A stretch of 64,000 nucleotides of DNA from Paenisporosarcina macmurdoensis. GTDB taxonomy: Bacteria; Bacillota; Bacilli; Bacillales_A; Planococcaceae. The DNA lies in NCBI RefSeq assembly GCF_042658845.1, contig NZ_JBHSRI010000002.1:434001-498000 (forward strand). Reading direction: 5' to 3'. The notes under the pieces were generated by a model. It had not been told where the DNA came from. It saw only the letters and a program-made list of their open reading frames with translations, and did not search any database. Of this stretch, positions 1 to 7,936 are shown piece by piece. The position numbers and the translations under genes were made by a program. Every line of letters starts with the position of its first letter. The first letter of the stretch is position 1.

Positions 1-909
1 TTGTGAGCCCATTAGCTTAGGTTCAACTGATCTTCTAATGATAAGTAGAACTAATGCAAGGATTGCTAATTTGGTTCCTAAAGCCACATCGCCAGTGACA
101 AATTGATACAATGACCACGGTCCCACTATGGCGATAGAACCTAATATAGGAATAATGTCGACGATCCATATGACAATTGACATAACAATTGCATATTCAG
201 GAGCTATGAATAACAAGCCAATGAAACTACCTACTAGAATAAATAAACTCGCAAGTAATTGTGCTTTCATAAAACCGAATATAACTGAATTTAATCGAGA
301 CGTCATGAAGCGAACTTTTTCTGCAGTTGCAGGTGTGAGATGACGAAATACCATCTTTTTTAAATCCGTTAAATCTAACATAAATAAAAATAATGTAATT
401 ATGTATACGATAAAACTGACTAAAAAATTAGGGATTTCTGTAAGTAGGGTAGTGATACTATCGTAGCTGATAACCCCTAAAATTGCTTCTCGCATAAGTT
501 TTAAAAATTGGTCTAATTCCTGATTAATTGAAGACACCACTTCGATTGGCATGCCTTGAGTAAAACTAAACAATTTACTTTGTACATTCATCCAAGAAAG
601 TGACAATGTATTAAAGTAGTCAGGTGCAATTTTTGTTAAATGAATAATTTGTCCAATCAATTGTGTGATTGTAAAATATAAAGTAGCTGTAATGAGAAGT
701 AAAAATAAAATAAATACAGTAATAACTGCGGGTTTACGGCTCCAATTTAACTTGTGTTTACTCCATTTCACTACAGGCTCGAGTAAAAATGCTGTAATTA
801 AAGCTAAAAGAATGGGCACTGCAAGAGGAAGTACAAACGCAATAAAAAGAATAAGTAATAAAATGAATAAAGCGATGATCAAAAACTTTTTCGTAATCCA
901 CTTGGGCAT
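1..909 (-). CDS. AI-2E family transporter / YtvI-like permease (partial)
   Basis: This is a polytopic membrane protein of the AI-2E transporter family, which includes the sporulation protein YtvI. The gene runs off the left edge, so 303 N-terminal codons are visible and the C-terminus is missing. The start at 909 has a GAGGTG ribosome site 6 bases upstream; an in-frame ATG at 930 lacks one. Two adjacent hydrophobic helices open the protein (about residues 8-45), and a third lies near residue 60. A soluble segment follows (about 80-150), then more helices. The string DIIPILGS near residue 270 matches the conserved family core. Substrate is unknown, since the AI-2 name is historical and not proof of function. 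No partner gene is visible. Confidence 0.8.
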   Translation of the reverse strand, partial: MPKWITKKFLIIALFILLLILFIAFVLPLAVPILLALITAFLLEPVVKWSKHKLNWSRKPAVITVFILFLLLITATLYFTITQLIGQIIHLTKIAPDYFNTLSLSWMNVQSKLFSFTQGMPIEVVSSINQELDQFLKLMREAILGVISYDSITTLLTEIPNFLVSFIVYIITLFLFMLDLTDLKKMVFRHLTPATAEKVRFMTSRLNSVIFGFMKAQLLASLFILVGSFIGLLFIAPEYAIVMSIVIWIVDIIPILGSIAIVGPWSLYQFVTGDVALGTKLAILALVLLIIRRSVEPKLMGSQ

Positions 910-978
910 TCGCAACACCTCATTTTCCATATGTTATAAGTATAGACAACATTTACACATTTGAAAAGTGAAAGAAAA

Positions 979-1008
979 AACGCCGAAGAAATTTCTTTCT
1001 TCGGCGTT
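979..1008 (-). terminator. Rho-independent terminator of the yugN-like gene
   Basis: A 13-bp perfect stem (979-991 with 996-1008) encloses a 4-base loop. Read on the minus strand it is followed by a run of T, right after the yugN-like stop codon. Confidence 0.85.
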
Positions 1009-1012
1009 CGAT

Positions 1013-1378
1013 TTATGCGCGAATCTCAAAAGCGTTAATGTCTTTTTTAACAGCAGCTAATGTTTGTTGGCATGATTTCACTAAGTGTTCTGGGAAGACT
1101 TCTTGATCTCCATACTCAACACCATGTGGGTAGTAATGTTTGCCGACAACTGGTTTCATCAATGTGATAATGGCATCGTGAGCACCAACATCTCCATCTT
1201 TTGTGAAACCGAAAATACGTAGGTAGAATCTACCTTCTTTAATGTCATATTTTTTATCATACGTTACGCGTTCATAATCCCATTGTCCTTCACGTACAAG
1301 ACCATGGTTTAACATAATTTCATCTAATAATTCTAAATCTGCTGCTGTATTTTCAAGACCTGTGTTTTCGAAATACAT
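1013..1378 (-). CDS. YugN-like family protein
   Basis: This is a 121-residue soluble protein that looks like the YugN-like family of Bacillales. The match rests on overall sequence (the LENTAADLELLDEIMLNHGL start and a conserved RFYLRIFGF segment) rather than on any catalytic motif. It has no signal peptide or membrane helix. Its biochemical role is not known, so none is proposed. It is a single gene with its own terminator just downstream. Spacing to the permease gene on the same strand is about 100 bases, so the two are probably transcribed separately. The start has an AGGAGG-like site in front (AAAGGAGGACGATTGT before ATG). Confidence 0.75.
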   Translation of the reverse strand: MYFENTGLENTAADLELLDEIMLNHGLVREGQWDYERVTYDKKYDIKEGRFYLRIFGFTKDGDVGAHDAIITLMKPVVGKHYYPHGVEYGDQEVFPEHLVKSCQQTLAAVKKDINAFEIRA

Positions 1379-1465
1379 ACAATCGTCCTCCTTTTACATG
1401 CTTAACCTTAAGTCGCGCGTTCCATTTTATAATAGTGTAATTTAACGTCTGTTGCAATGACAACA

Positions 1466-1495
1466 TTGTGTCAAAACGCTTTACACTGATATACT
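1466..1495 (+). promoter_or_regulatory. Candidate sigma-A promoter for the CAP-domain gene
   Basis: TTGTGT (1466-1471) and TATACT (1490-1495) are separated by 18 bases, 35 bases ahead of the start codon. This is a pattern match only. Confidence 0.4.
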
Positions 1496-1529
1496 AGACT
1501 CATCATTTCTATTATTAGGAGTTGTTATA

Positions 1530-2612
1530 TTGAAGGTATTGGTTCGGATTTTACTATTTTTAGCAATTATTTTAACTGTCATCTTTTATTCTGACCAAAC
1601 CATTCAAGAAAATGATTTACTAGAAGCTCCAGGTTCAAGAGGTCAAGCATTGCCACAAGAAAACTTGTCGCTACCTACTGGAGAGGCAACTATCCCGCGA
1701 CCAGAAAAAGGCCTATCCACTTTGGTAGGCCAAAAAACAAGTGAAATCGTAAAATCTCTTGGGGAGCCTAATCGGATTGAACCCTCTGCTTTTGGTTATG
1801 AGTGGTGGGTATATAACAAGTCCCTCACTAGTTACATGTTAATTGGTGTCACGAAAGATACCATTACGCAAGTGTATATTGCCGGTGAAGATCTAGATGC
1901 TTTTCCTTATCAAGTTGGTCAAACTATTGATGAATTATACCGTTTCACCATTATTGCGTCTGAAATCACTGTCGAAATAGATTCTAATGTTTATACATTT
2001 ACTATTAATGAATTAGATACGAGGAATCGATTATTAGTAGAGTTTAATGGACTGTTTGCACAAATTTATGTGGACGTGGAGGATGGGGTAGTTGAAGCCA
2101 TCCGTTTTACTGATCCTCGAACAACGGTTCTTCATCAACCTTATGAAATGACATATAAAGGAGATTATTTAGCGCCTGATGTCCCTTCCACAACCGAACA
2201 AAAAGCAATTAACGAATCAAATGAGCGTTTACTTTTCGAGTTGACGAATGTGTATCGTGCAAGACATGCGATTGATACGGTGTTAGAAGACGAAGCTCTT
2301 GGAATAGTAGCAAGCAAACACAGTGAGGATATGGCAATGGAAAACTATTTTTCACATGAATCTCCTGATTTTGGTGATTTAGAAAACCGTTTAGCGGAAG
2401 CACAAATTGTATATGACAGTGCAGCTGAAAACATAGGATCAAATTATTATGATTCTGCTGAAGTAGTGCATGGCTGGTTAAACTCAGTGGACCACCGTAA
2501 AGTTTTGTTGAAACCAAATTTTACACACTTAGGTGTTGGCACCTTTGGAAGGTATTATACACAAAACTTTGTAGAGCGAGAAATTTCTACTAGAGCAATC
2601 ATTAATGAATAG
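1530..2612 (+). CDS. ylbC: CAP-domain protein, YlbC-like
   Basis: This is an exported or membrane-anchored 360-residue protein. An N-terminal hydrophobic helix (about residues 5-21) acts as signal or anchor. A CAP-associated region follows (about 60-200), carrying the SEIVKSLGEPNRIE segment seen in that family. The C-terminal CAP/SCP domain (about 230-350) contains ANVYRARH-type and HSEDMA, ENIGSN and HGWLNS signatures. CAP proteins in spore formers (YlbC, YkwD) have unclear roles; the fold is shared with secreted proteins of diverse function. The start is TTG at 1530, with AGGAG 8 bases upstream. The 3' end overlaps the convergent aspartokinase-like gene by 11 bases. In B. subtilis ylbC sits in the same neighbourhood, which supports the name. 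Confidence 0.8.
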   Translation: MKVLVRILLFLAIILTVIFYSDQTIQENDLLEAPGSRGQALPQENLSLPTGEATIPRPEKGLSTLVGQKTSEIVKSLGEPNRIEPSAFGYEWWVYNKSLTSYMLIGVTKDTITQVYIAGEDLDAFPYQVGQTIDELYRFTIIASEITVEIDSNVYTFTINELDTRNRLLVEFNGLFAQIYVDVEDGVVEAIRFTDPRTTVLHQPYEMTYKGDYLAPDVPSTTEQKAINESNERLLFELTNVYRARHAIDTVLEDEALGIVASKHSEDMAMENYFSHESPDFGDLENRLAEAQIVYDSAAENIGSNYYDSAEVVHGWLNSVDHRKVLLKPNFTHLGVGTFGRYYTQNFVEREISTRAIINE

Positions 2613-3345
2613 TTGAATCTATCCAAGTTCCTTCTTCGGAGGAACCAAAGTGACGAATGTGCAGAGGGACGTGGTGTTTAGCAGCCATATCCACTGCCTT
2701 TTTTTGTAGTAAAGGATGCTTTGCTGTTTCACACAGATTTAGAAGCTGTTGATATGAGACATGTGATAATTTTTGAACATTGCTGGAACTTTTAGGATCA
2801 CCAGACATAACTCCAGGAACATCTTTATAAAACTCGACAGCGCTAGCATCAAATAAAGAAGCTAACAAGATAGCCGTTAAATCACTACCTCCACGCCCTA
2901 ATGTTGTAAAACGATGGTCTGTCGTAATACCTTGGAAACCTGGAACGATCACACAAGGGATATGTTGAAGTAATTCTTCAATGCCTTTTTTAGAAGTTTT
3001 AATAATCGTGGCGTCTCCAAAACGATCATCTGTGTAAATTCCAGCCTGCACACCATAGGCTAATTGACAAGGGATTTGTTCCTTTAAACATTCTGCATAT
3101 AACACAGAGGATGATAGTAACTCTCCACAAATTGCTGCTACATCTTTAGATTCTGGTGCTAGTTGAAAAGCATCTGTTAATTGTATGAGAGTGTCAGTGG
3201 AATAGGGGTCTCCTAGTCTTCCCATTGCAGACACAACTACTATGACCGATTTATATTTGACTAAACCTTCTTTTATGTGTCGAATACATATTTCACGCGA
3301 TTTTTTATCTTTCATCGCGATGCCCCCAAATTTCTGTACAATCAT
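2602..3345 (-). CDS. Aspartokinase-like protein lacking ACT domains
   Basis: This is an amino-acid-kinase-fold protein of 247 residues. KFGG at residues 5-8 is the nucleotide-site motif. A GELLSSS helix lies near 94. TTLGRGGSDLTA (about 147-158) and a KDVPGVMSGDPK segment (about 174-185) are characteristic of aspartate kinases. Aspartokinase phosphorylates aspartate, the first step to lysine, diaminopimelate, threonine and methionine. Usual Bacillus enzymes are about 400-450 residues with two C-terminal ACT domains for feedback control; this one ends after the catalytic domain. KFGGTS is replaced by KFGGIA, and the usual TDV by KDV, so substrate or activity may differ. It is divergent from murE across 111 bases. 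A clean stop and convergent overlap with ylbC argue against simple truncation. It could act as a feedback-free aspartokinase or a related acyl-phosphate-forming kinase. Confidence 0.72.
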   Translation of the reverse strand: MIVQKFGGIAMKDKKSREICIRHIKEGLVKYKSVIVVVSAMGRLGDPYSTDTLIQLTDAFQLAPESKDVAAICGELLSSSVLYAECLKEQIPCQLAYGVQAGIYTDDRFGDATIIKTSKKGIEELLQHIPCVIVPGFQGITTDHRFTTLGRGGSDLTAILLASLFDASAVEFYKDVPGVMSGDPKSSSNVQKLSHVSYQQLLNLCETAKHPLLQKKAVDMAAKHHVPLHIRHFGSSEEGTWIDSTIH

Positions 3346-3371
3346 TGAACCCGCTCCTTATTATCATGAGT

Positions 3372-3399
3372 GACATTTTCCCGAAATCTTACATACGAT
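3372..3399 (+). promoter_or_regulatory. Possible sporulation (sigma-K or sigma-E type) promoter for murE
   Basis: CATACGAT at 3392-3399 differs by one base from the sigma-E -10 consensus CATACAAT and also fits the CATA core of sigma-K. GACA at 3372-3375 lies 16 bases upstream, the usual sigma-K spacing. No good sigma-A promoter is obvious in the same gap. Consensus matches this short occur by chance, so this is tentative. Confidence 0.25.
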
Positions 3400-3456
3400 G
3401 AAACTACCTTGACTGTAATGTATTCGGTCAATTTCATTTTGTGTAGGAGGGGTACA

Positions 3457-4926
3457 ATGGCTTTTGTCATTGCAGATTTATTAAAAGACTGGCCGTGTAC
3501 ATGGTTACATGGGTCATTTAATGAAAAGGTAAGAGGTGTTAAAGAAGATTCGAGAGACGTGCAAACAGGTGATGTCTTTGTCGTTATAAAAGGAAGACAT
3601 GCCAATGGGGCTATATATATATACGAAGCCATACGAAATGGAGCAGTATGTGTCATTTCGGAAAATCGTGAAGACGGTGGGTATGCTAAAGAGGTTGCCT
3701 TTGGAATTGTACCTAATACCCGAAGTTTTCTTTCGCATGCTAGTTCTCGTATTCATGGCAATCCATCTGAACATTTGCACGTTGTTGCGGTTACTGGAAC
3801 AAACGGTAAGACAACAGTAAGTCACATGATTGGTCAACTTCTCACTTTTCTTGGGTATCATACTGCAGTGATTGGAACTCTAGGACTTTTTGTTAATGGT
3901 AAAAAAGTAATAGATGATTTTCCATCGCTGACTACATGGTCTGCAACTCATCTTCATCAAACGTTTGCCATGCTGTTAAAAATGAATGTAACTCATGTAA
4001 TTATTGAAGCCTCGTCTATGGGGTTAGCGCAGCATCGATTGGACCATTGTTTCATCCAACAAGGTGTTTTTTTGAATATTGGTCATGATCATTTAGAAGA
4101 TCACAAAGGAATAGAAGCGTACAAAAAAGCAAAATGTAGATTACTATATTTATCGGAGAAAATCGTCGTTAATGAAGACGATCCATTTTGGTTTGAAATA
4201 GCTAAACAAAGTGAAAAAGAAGTTAAATGGTTCGGAAAAAAACACTTGATCTTGGAAAAACTAAAACCACTATCGATGGACTTAAAGATGAAAGATGAAG
4301 AGAGGGAGTATTCATTTGAAGTAGGGTTTAATGGTGTTTATAATACATCAAATATTGCAGCTGCTATTGCGACTGTAAGTCAAATGGATATACCAATGTC
4401 GTTAATCCTGCCTCTTTTGCCACGTCTAACTTTACCAGCAGGTAGGTTCCAATCTATCATTCAACATCCTTTTCAAGTCGTCATTGATTACGCTCATACC
4501 CCTGAAGCTTTGAAACATCTTCTTTCTTCAGCTGCACAAATTACAACAGGGAAGTTACTTGTGGTATTTGGTTGTGGTGGAGATCGTGATCAATCTAAAC
4601 GAAGTGAAATGGGAGAAATCGCAGCCCAATACGCACAGTATCTGTGGGTAACCTCGGATAATCCACGCTCAGAAGATCCCTTAAAAATCTGCCAGCAAAT
4701 CATTGAAAATTTACCATACTCTAACCGTATTCAGATTGAGATTGACCGAGCAAAGGCTATTGAGCAAGCCTTACGCTTTTTGAAACCAGGAGACTTTTTA
4801 TGTATCGCTGGAAAAGGTCATGAGTCTACGCAACACATCGGTAATCAAATTTTGCCTTTTTCTGACGAACAAACCGTTCGCGAACTATTATCTTCTTTAT
4901 CGACTTCGCTGAATAACGAAAAATGA
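3457..4926 (+). CDS. murE: UDP-MurNAc-tripeptide synthetase (Mur ligase, MurE type)
   Basis: This cytoplasmic ATP-dependent ligase adds the third amino acid of the peptidoglycan stem to UDP-MurNAc-L-Ala-D-Glu. The 489-residue product has the three Mur-ligase domains: an N-terminal UDP-binding part with the EDSRDVQ motif (about 30-36), a central ATPase with GTNGKTT at 114-120, and a C-terminal domain. The amino-acid-selecting loop reads DNPRSE at 401-406. DNPR is the signature of meso-diaminopimelate-adding enzymes, whereas lysine-adding staphylococcal MurE has DNPA. GKGHE is near 452. The start at 3457 has AGGAGG 6 bases upstream; a longer reading frame from 3370 has none. The gene is absent from its normal place between spoVD and mraY in this window. 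Its 3' end overlaps the convergent thioesterase gene by 30 bases. Confidence 0.9.
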   Translation: MAFVIADLLKDWPCTWLHGSFNEKVRGVKEDSRDVQTGDVFVVIKGRHANGAIYIYEAIRNGAVCVISENREDGGYAKEVAFGIVPNTRSFLSHASSRIHGNPSEHLHVVAVTGTNGKTTVSHMIGQLLTFLGYHTAVIGTLGLFVNGKKVIDDFPSLTTWSATHLHQTFAMLLKMNVTHVIIEASSMGLAQHRLDHCFIQQGVFLNIGHDHLEDHKGIEAYKKAKCRLLYLSEKIVVNEDDPFWFEIAKQSEKEVKWFGKKHLILEKLKPLSMDLKMKDEEREYSFEVGFNGVYNTSNIAAAIATVSQMDIPMSLILPLLPRLTLPAGRFQSIIQHPFQVVIDYAHTPEALKHLLSSAAQITTGKLLVVFGCGGDRDQSKRSEMGEIAAQYAQYLWVTSDNPRSEDPLKICQQIIENLPYSNRIQIEIDRAKAIEQALRFLKPGDFLCIAGKGHESTQHIGNQILPFSDEQTVRELLSSLSTSLNNEK

Positions 4927-5385
4927 GCCAGACCCAATGGCCAATAGCCTCCCCTGATCGTCTGTAACTTCTCCGGTAGTTACAATCGTTTTCCGTCCTT
5001 TGTGAGACAAAGTTGCATGTGCATGTAAATGGCCTTCAGTTGCTGTTGCTAAATAAGTGACAGATAAATTCGTTGTAACAGCAGCTAAATCTTCATGTAG
5101 TGAATGATTTGCTAGCACACCCATAGCAGTATCTAATAGAACGGCTATAATGCCTCCGTGGGGGATGTTAAGGTTGTTATGAATAAAAGGGGTGATGGGA
5201 ATCGTAACTGTGCAGGAATCGTCTGTTAAGCTCCTTTCCATATGTAATCCAGCACTCAGATATGTGGACATTTCTCCCGATTGTTTCTTCTCAAAGCCAT
5301 CCATCCATTTCGATATAATAGATAAATCTTCTTCTGAGGAATTGTTCATAATGTTTTGAAACTGCTTAATTAATAATTCTTTCAT
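4897..5385 (-). CDS. PaaI-family hotdog thioesterase
   Basis: This is a 162-residue single hotdog-fold protein. The IPHGGIIAVLLDTAMG stretch (about 82-97) is the conserved helix and catalytic loop of the PaaI/4HBT acyl-CoA thioesterase family, with the HGG turn and a downstream acidic residue. A beta-rich C-terminal half (AAVTTNLSVTYL and GRKTIVTTGEV) follows. Members hydrolyse aryl- or acyl-CoA thioesters; the substrate here cannot be told. An N-terminal extension of about 40 residues is longer than the minimal family size. It converges on murE with a 30-base overlap, so antisense pairing of the two transcript ends is expected. No operon partner is visible. Confidence 0.8.
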   Translation of the reverse strand: MKELLIKQFQNIMNNSSEEDLSIISKWMDGFEKKQSGEMSTYLSAGLHMERSLTDDSCTVTIPITPFIHNNLNIPHGGIIAVLLDTAMGVLANHSLHEDLAAVTTNLSVTYLATATEGHLHAHATLSHKGRKTIVTTGEVTDDQGRLLAIGSGSFFVIQRSR

Positions 5386-5471
5386 TATTTTCTCCTAACA
5401 TTTAGCAAATGCATGTCTTTTATTTTCGGTAGTCAATCTGTTATGATAGGTACAGATTGGGGGTATGGCCG

Positions 5472-5930
5472 ATGATGATGATGACATCAGAATGGGCGAC
5501 CATTATGGATGAAGGAGATAGTTTGACACAAATGATCTTATCCTCCGAGCAAGTTGAACACTTCAATGAAGCTTATTTTGCCGTCTACACTGACGATTTG
5601 TTGAAAAGACAGATTGCTTCGTTTACACGTCTTAAAGAACAATATGAAGACGTTCAACGCTTTGGAAAATATCATCCAGACTATCAACACGTAATGAAGT
5701 CAATTCGTGTACAGAAACGCGCACTCGATATGAATGAACGCGTCGCAACGTTAAAAATAGCTGAAAACGAATTGCAAGATTTGTTAGATCAAGTCAGCTT
5801 AATTATAGGTAAAACCGTATCTGACTCAGTTAAGGTACCAGTTAGCAATCCATTCTTCGCAGCTGCATCAGATGCTTCATGTAGCACAGGAAGCTGTGGA
5901 ACTGGTGGTTCTTGTGGTTGTTCAGCTTAA
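5472..5930 (+). CDS. ricF: RicF (YlbF), Y-complex regulator of RNA processing
   Basis: This is a 152-residue member of the YlbF/YmcA family. In B. subtilis YlbF (RicF) joins YmcA and YaaT in the Y-complex, which promotes RNase Y processing of operon mRNAs and supports competence, sporulation and biofilm formation, and which binds Fe-S clusters. The helical body contains YEDVQRFGKYHPDYQ, nearly identical to the family core. The tail is Cys-rich (four Cys within the last 18 residues, in a CSTGSCGTGGSCGCS pattern), matching the known cluster-ligand tail. Four consecutive ATG codons stand at 5472-5483. The first has GGGGG 8 bases upstream and is preferred over the upstream TTG. ylbG follows in B. 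subtilis, and here too after one inserted minus-strand gene. Confidence 0.9.
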   Translation: MMMMTSEWATIMDEGDSLTQMILSSEQVEHFNEAYFAVYTDDLLKRQIASFTRLKEQYEDVQRFGKYHPDYQHVMKSIRVQKRALDMNERVATLKIAENELQDLLDQVSLIIGKTVSDSVKVPVSNPFFAAASDASCSTGSCGTGGSCGCSA

Positions 5931-5942
5931 TATAAATGCATA

Positions 5943-6026
5943 GAAGCCCACGCTAGCTTGATTCCACTGGGAATTGCCTTCTTCCCGCTTCTTGTGGGTC
6001 GCAAGCGGAGGTGCAAGATGTGCTTC
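5943..6026 (+). repeat. Diverged copy of the dispersed ~95-bp hairpin element
   Basis: This copy begins with GAAGCCCA and ends with TGTGCTTC, and carries GGTGCAAG near its 3' end. These resemble the arms and inner block of the element copies at 22085, 32740 and 42907. It is shorter and more decayed, and lies between ricF and the ricF/GDPD terminator. Confidence 0.45.
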
Positions 6027-6085
6027 AGACATGCCTCATATTAAGAGAAGTATGGTACTTGCAAAATTAATAGATTCTTCCATAG

Positions 6086-6120
6086 AAAAAGGATGTGCGA
6101 GTAATGTGCACATCCTTTTT
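6086..6120. terminator. Bidirectional terminator between ricF and the GDPD gene
   Basis: A 13-bp stem (6086-6098 with 6108-6120) has A- and T-runs at its two ends, so it can stop transcripts arriving from either of the convergent genes. Confidence 0.85.
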
Positions 6121-6121
6121 C

Positions 6122-7030
6122 TTATGCGTGTTTGTCAGCCAATAAAGGAACCGCTAAATCAGGTCGGTCAGTTATGATGCCTTTTGCACCAGCAAGAAAT
6201 AGTCGTTCCATTGTTTTTGAATCATTTATTGTCCAGTAGTGTACGGGTACATTTAAATTGCTTAAGAAATTAATGAAACCTTCACCATCGAGTGGAAAAA
6301 CACCTGACTTCAAAGGGATTTGAAATACGTCAGTGCGAGGATGATACAAATGACCGAACTGGCTTGTATAAGCAGAATATGCTTTACGTACCTCATTTTC
6401 ACCTGCACCTAAAGCCACCGTATTTTGAGCATATAAGTTGAAACGATCAATTTGTTCATCAAAAAAACTTGTAACGACCACACGATTTTGAGCGCTTAGT
6501 TCCTCAATCAAACGCCATAGTTTAGAAGGAATTAAACTACCTTCATACGTTTCAGGCGAATCCTTCATGTCAATATTAATCAACATTTGTGGAAACTCTT
6601 CAAATAACTCACGAAGTGTAATGACTGTTTCCCCTTGACCACGATACTCATATTCTTGTTGCGTATTTAAAAACTGATAGCCAAGATCAAAAGCCTTTAG
6701 TTCAGAAAGCGTCATATCAGCAACACGTCCTGCACCATCAGTTGTGCCATCAATAAATTCATCATGGAAAACAATAATTTCTTCATCTTTTGTTAATCGA
6801 ATATCAATTTCGAATCCGTGAACGCCAAGTTCAGCGGATTTTTTGAATGCAACCATTGAGTTTTCTGGTGCAATTTGAGAACCACCACGATGAGCTAAAA
6901 TAATCGGATGCCCATATTGCAAAGCTTCCTTATCTTGTCGTTTTTGAGGTTTTGAGAGGGCCTTAGAGCCTGCCCAAGCGGCAGCACCAGCTGCTGCAAT
7001 TGCGAATGCTACTTTCGTTTTCTTTCCCAT
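6122..7030 (-). CDS. Glycerophosphodiester phosphodiesterase
   Basis: This 302-residue enzyme hydrolyses glycerophosphodiesters to glycerol-3-phosphate and an alcohol. The GDPD signature is clear: HRGGSQIAPENS (about 47-58) followed by FEIDIRLTKDE and VFHDE, which give the metal-binding Glu, Asp and His residues. A short basic N-terminus then a hydrophobic Ala-rich stretch (about 4-22) looks like a signal anchor, so the catalytic domain may face outside the membrane. The start is ATG at 7030 with AGGAGG 8 bases upstream; a longer frame beginning at 7051 starts ahead of that site and is rejected. It is a single gene sharing a terminator with convergent ricF. Confidence 0.9.
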   Translation of the reverse strand: MGKKTKVAFAIAAAGAAAWAGSKALSKPQKRQDKEALQYGHPIILAHRGGSQIAPENSMVAFKKSAELGVHGFEIDIRLTKDEEIIVFHDEFIDGTTDGAGRVADMTLSELKAFDLGYQFLNTQQEYEYRGQGETVITLRELFEEFPQMLINIDMKDSPETYEGSLIPSKLWRLIEELSAQNRVVVTSFFDEQIDRFNLYAQNTVALGAGENEVRKAYSAYTSQFGHLYHPRTDVFQIPLKSGVFPLDGEGFINFLSNLNVPVHYWTINDSKTMERLFLAGAKGIITDRPDLAVPLLADKHA

Positions 7031-7160
7031 GCCTAATTCCTCCTCATGCAAACTTGCTTTTATTATTATAAAGGATATTATACCAAACTGTCAGCTTCAA
7101 GCGGTTGCGAACGTTTTCTTTCGTATGGTATTCTTTTAAGTAAGAAAAGAGGGAACTCGC

Positions 7161-7433
7161 ATGAATGACCGACAAGGGCTAATTGTATATGTACATCATT
7201 TAAAACAAGCGAAATCGCTGAGAAAATATGGCCATGTCCAATTTATTTCTCGGAAACTTAAGTATGTCGTTATGTATTGCGACCTCGATCAAATTGAAGT
7301 GATATCAACGAAGTTACAAAAGCTTCCGTTTGTAAAAGAAGTCAGTCCATCATACCGTCCTTTTGTTAAAACTGAATATGAAAATTCTAAACCAGATAAA
7401 GCGAAAGAATACGACTACAAAACTGGCTTATAA
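7161..7433 (+). CDS. ylbG: YlbG family protein (DUF2129)
   Basis: This is a 90-residue soluble protein matching the YlbG/UPF0298 (DUF2129) family of Bacillales, with the QGLIVYVHHLKQAKSLRKYG opening and a conserved YVVMYCD strand. The role is unknown. In B. subtilis it lies between ylbF and rsmD, as it does here. An AGAGGGAACTCGC ribosome site precedes the ATG. The stop codon is one base from that of the convergent neighbour. Confidence 0.85.
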   Translation: MNDRQGLIVYVHHLKQAKSLRKYGHVQFISRKLKYVVMYCDLDQIEVISTKLQKLPFVKEVSPSYRPFVKTEYENSKPDKAKEYDYKTGL

Positions 7434-7434
7434 G

Positions 7435-7824
7435 TTAGCTTAAAGGCGGCAATATGTGGTGCAATCTAAGTAACCCCGTTAGGTATTGATGATACAAAGC
7501 TGGTTCTGCAAAATAAGATGAATGCTTAACTTCAAGACGGTGCGGGGAGTAATTTCTTTCCTGCAACGTCTTTTCGACTAATAAGATGCGTTTACTTGTT
7601 TTTTCAGCAGAGTACTCGATGCCCTCTCGACAATAATAAATGGGCGTGAAATTACCCTCACTTGCTGGTTTTAATACTAGAGCAACACTCAATTTTTTGA
7701 CGTCATTCAATACTGATGTGAAAATACATACATGGTGGAAACGATTTTCATTCGTTTTCAGCAATTCCAACCATTCAAAAATATCGCTATAACCTTCTCC
7801 GAGTTCAATAAAGCGTTGAATCAT
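7435..7824 (-). CDS. Conserved Bacillales protein, DUF7147-like
   Basis: This 129-residue protein resembles a small family in Bacillales (MIQRFIELGEGYSDIFE start, a central VVLKP-type strand, and an LTGLLRLHHILPPL end). I recall the family as DUF7147, sometimes misannotated as methylthioribose kinase; it has no kinase motifs. Function is unknown. I start it at the ATG at 7824, because family members begin at MIQRF and the upstream ATG at 7839 overlaps its own putative ribosome site. It is convergent with and nearly abuts ylbG, leaving no room for a separate terminator. Confidence 0.6.
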   Translation of the reverse strand: MIQRFIELGEGYSDIFEWLELLKTNENRFHHVCIFTSVLNDVKKLSVALVLKPASEGNFTPIYYCREGIEYSAEKTSKRILLVEKTLQERNYSPHRLEVKHSSYFAEPALYHQYLTGLLRLHHILPPLS

Positions 7825-7936
7825 ACGAGAATGACACATCCTTTCTTTAGCATCTTATCATGGCTCTTGCCATGAAGCATACGCAAAAGTAAGACATGAC
7901 TGTATAAATACCGATGATTAGTCAAGGAGGAACTTC

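Noticed and set aside
128..964. Plus-strand frames inside the left-edge region
   Set aside because: They lie opposite the AI-2E-family permease, which has a continuous hydrophobic frame and a ribosome site.
3370..3456. N-terminal extension of MurE by 29 residues
   Set aside because: It has no ribosome site and would cover the divergent promoter region; ATG 3457 has AGGAGG.
5974..6177. 67-codon frame after ricF
   Set aside because: It runs through a repeat remnant and a terminator into the end of the GDPD gene on the other strand.
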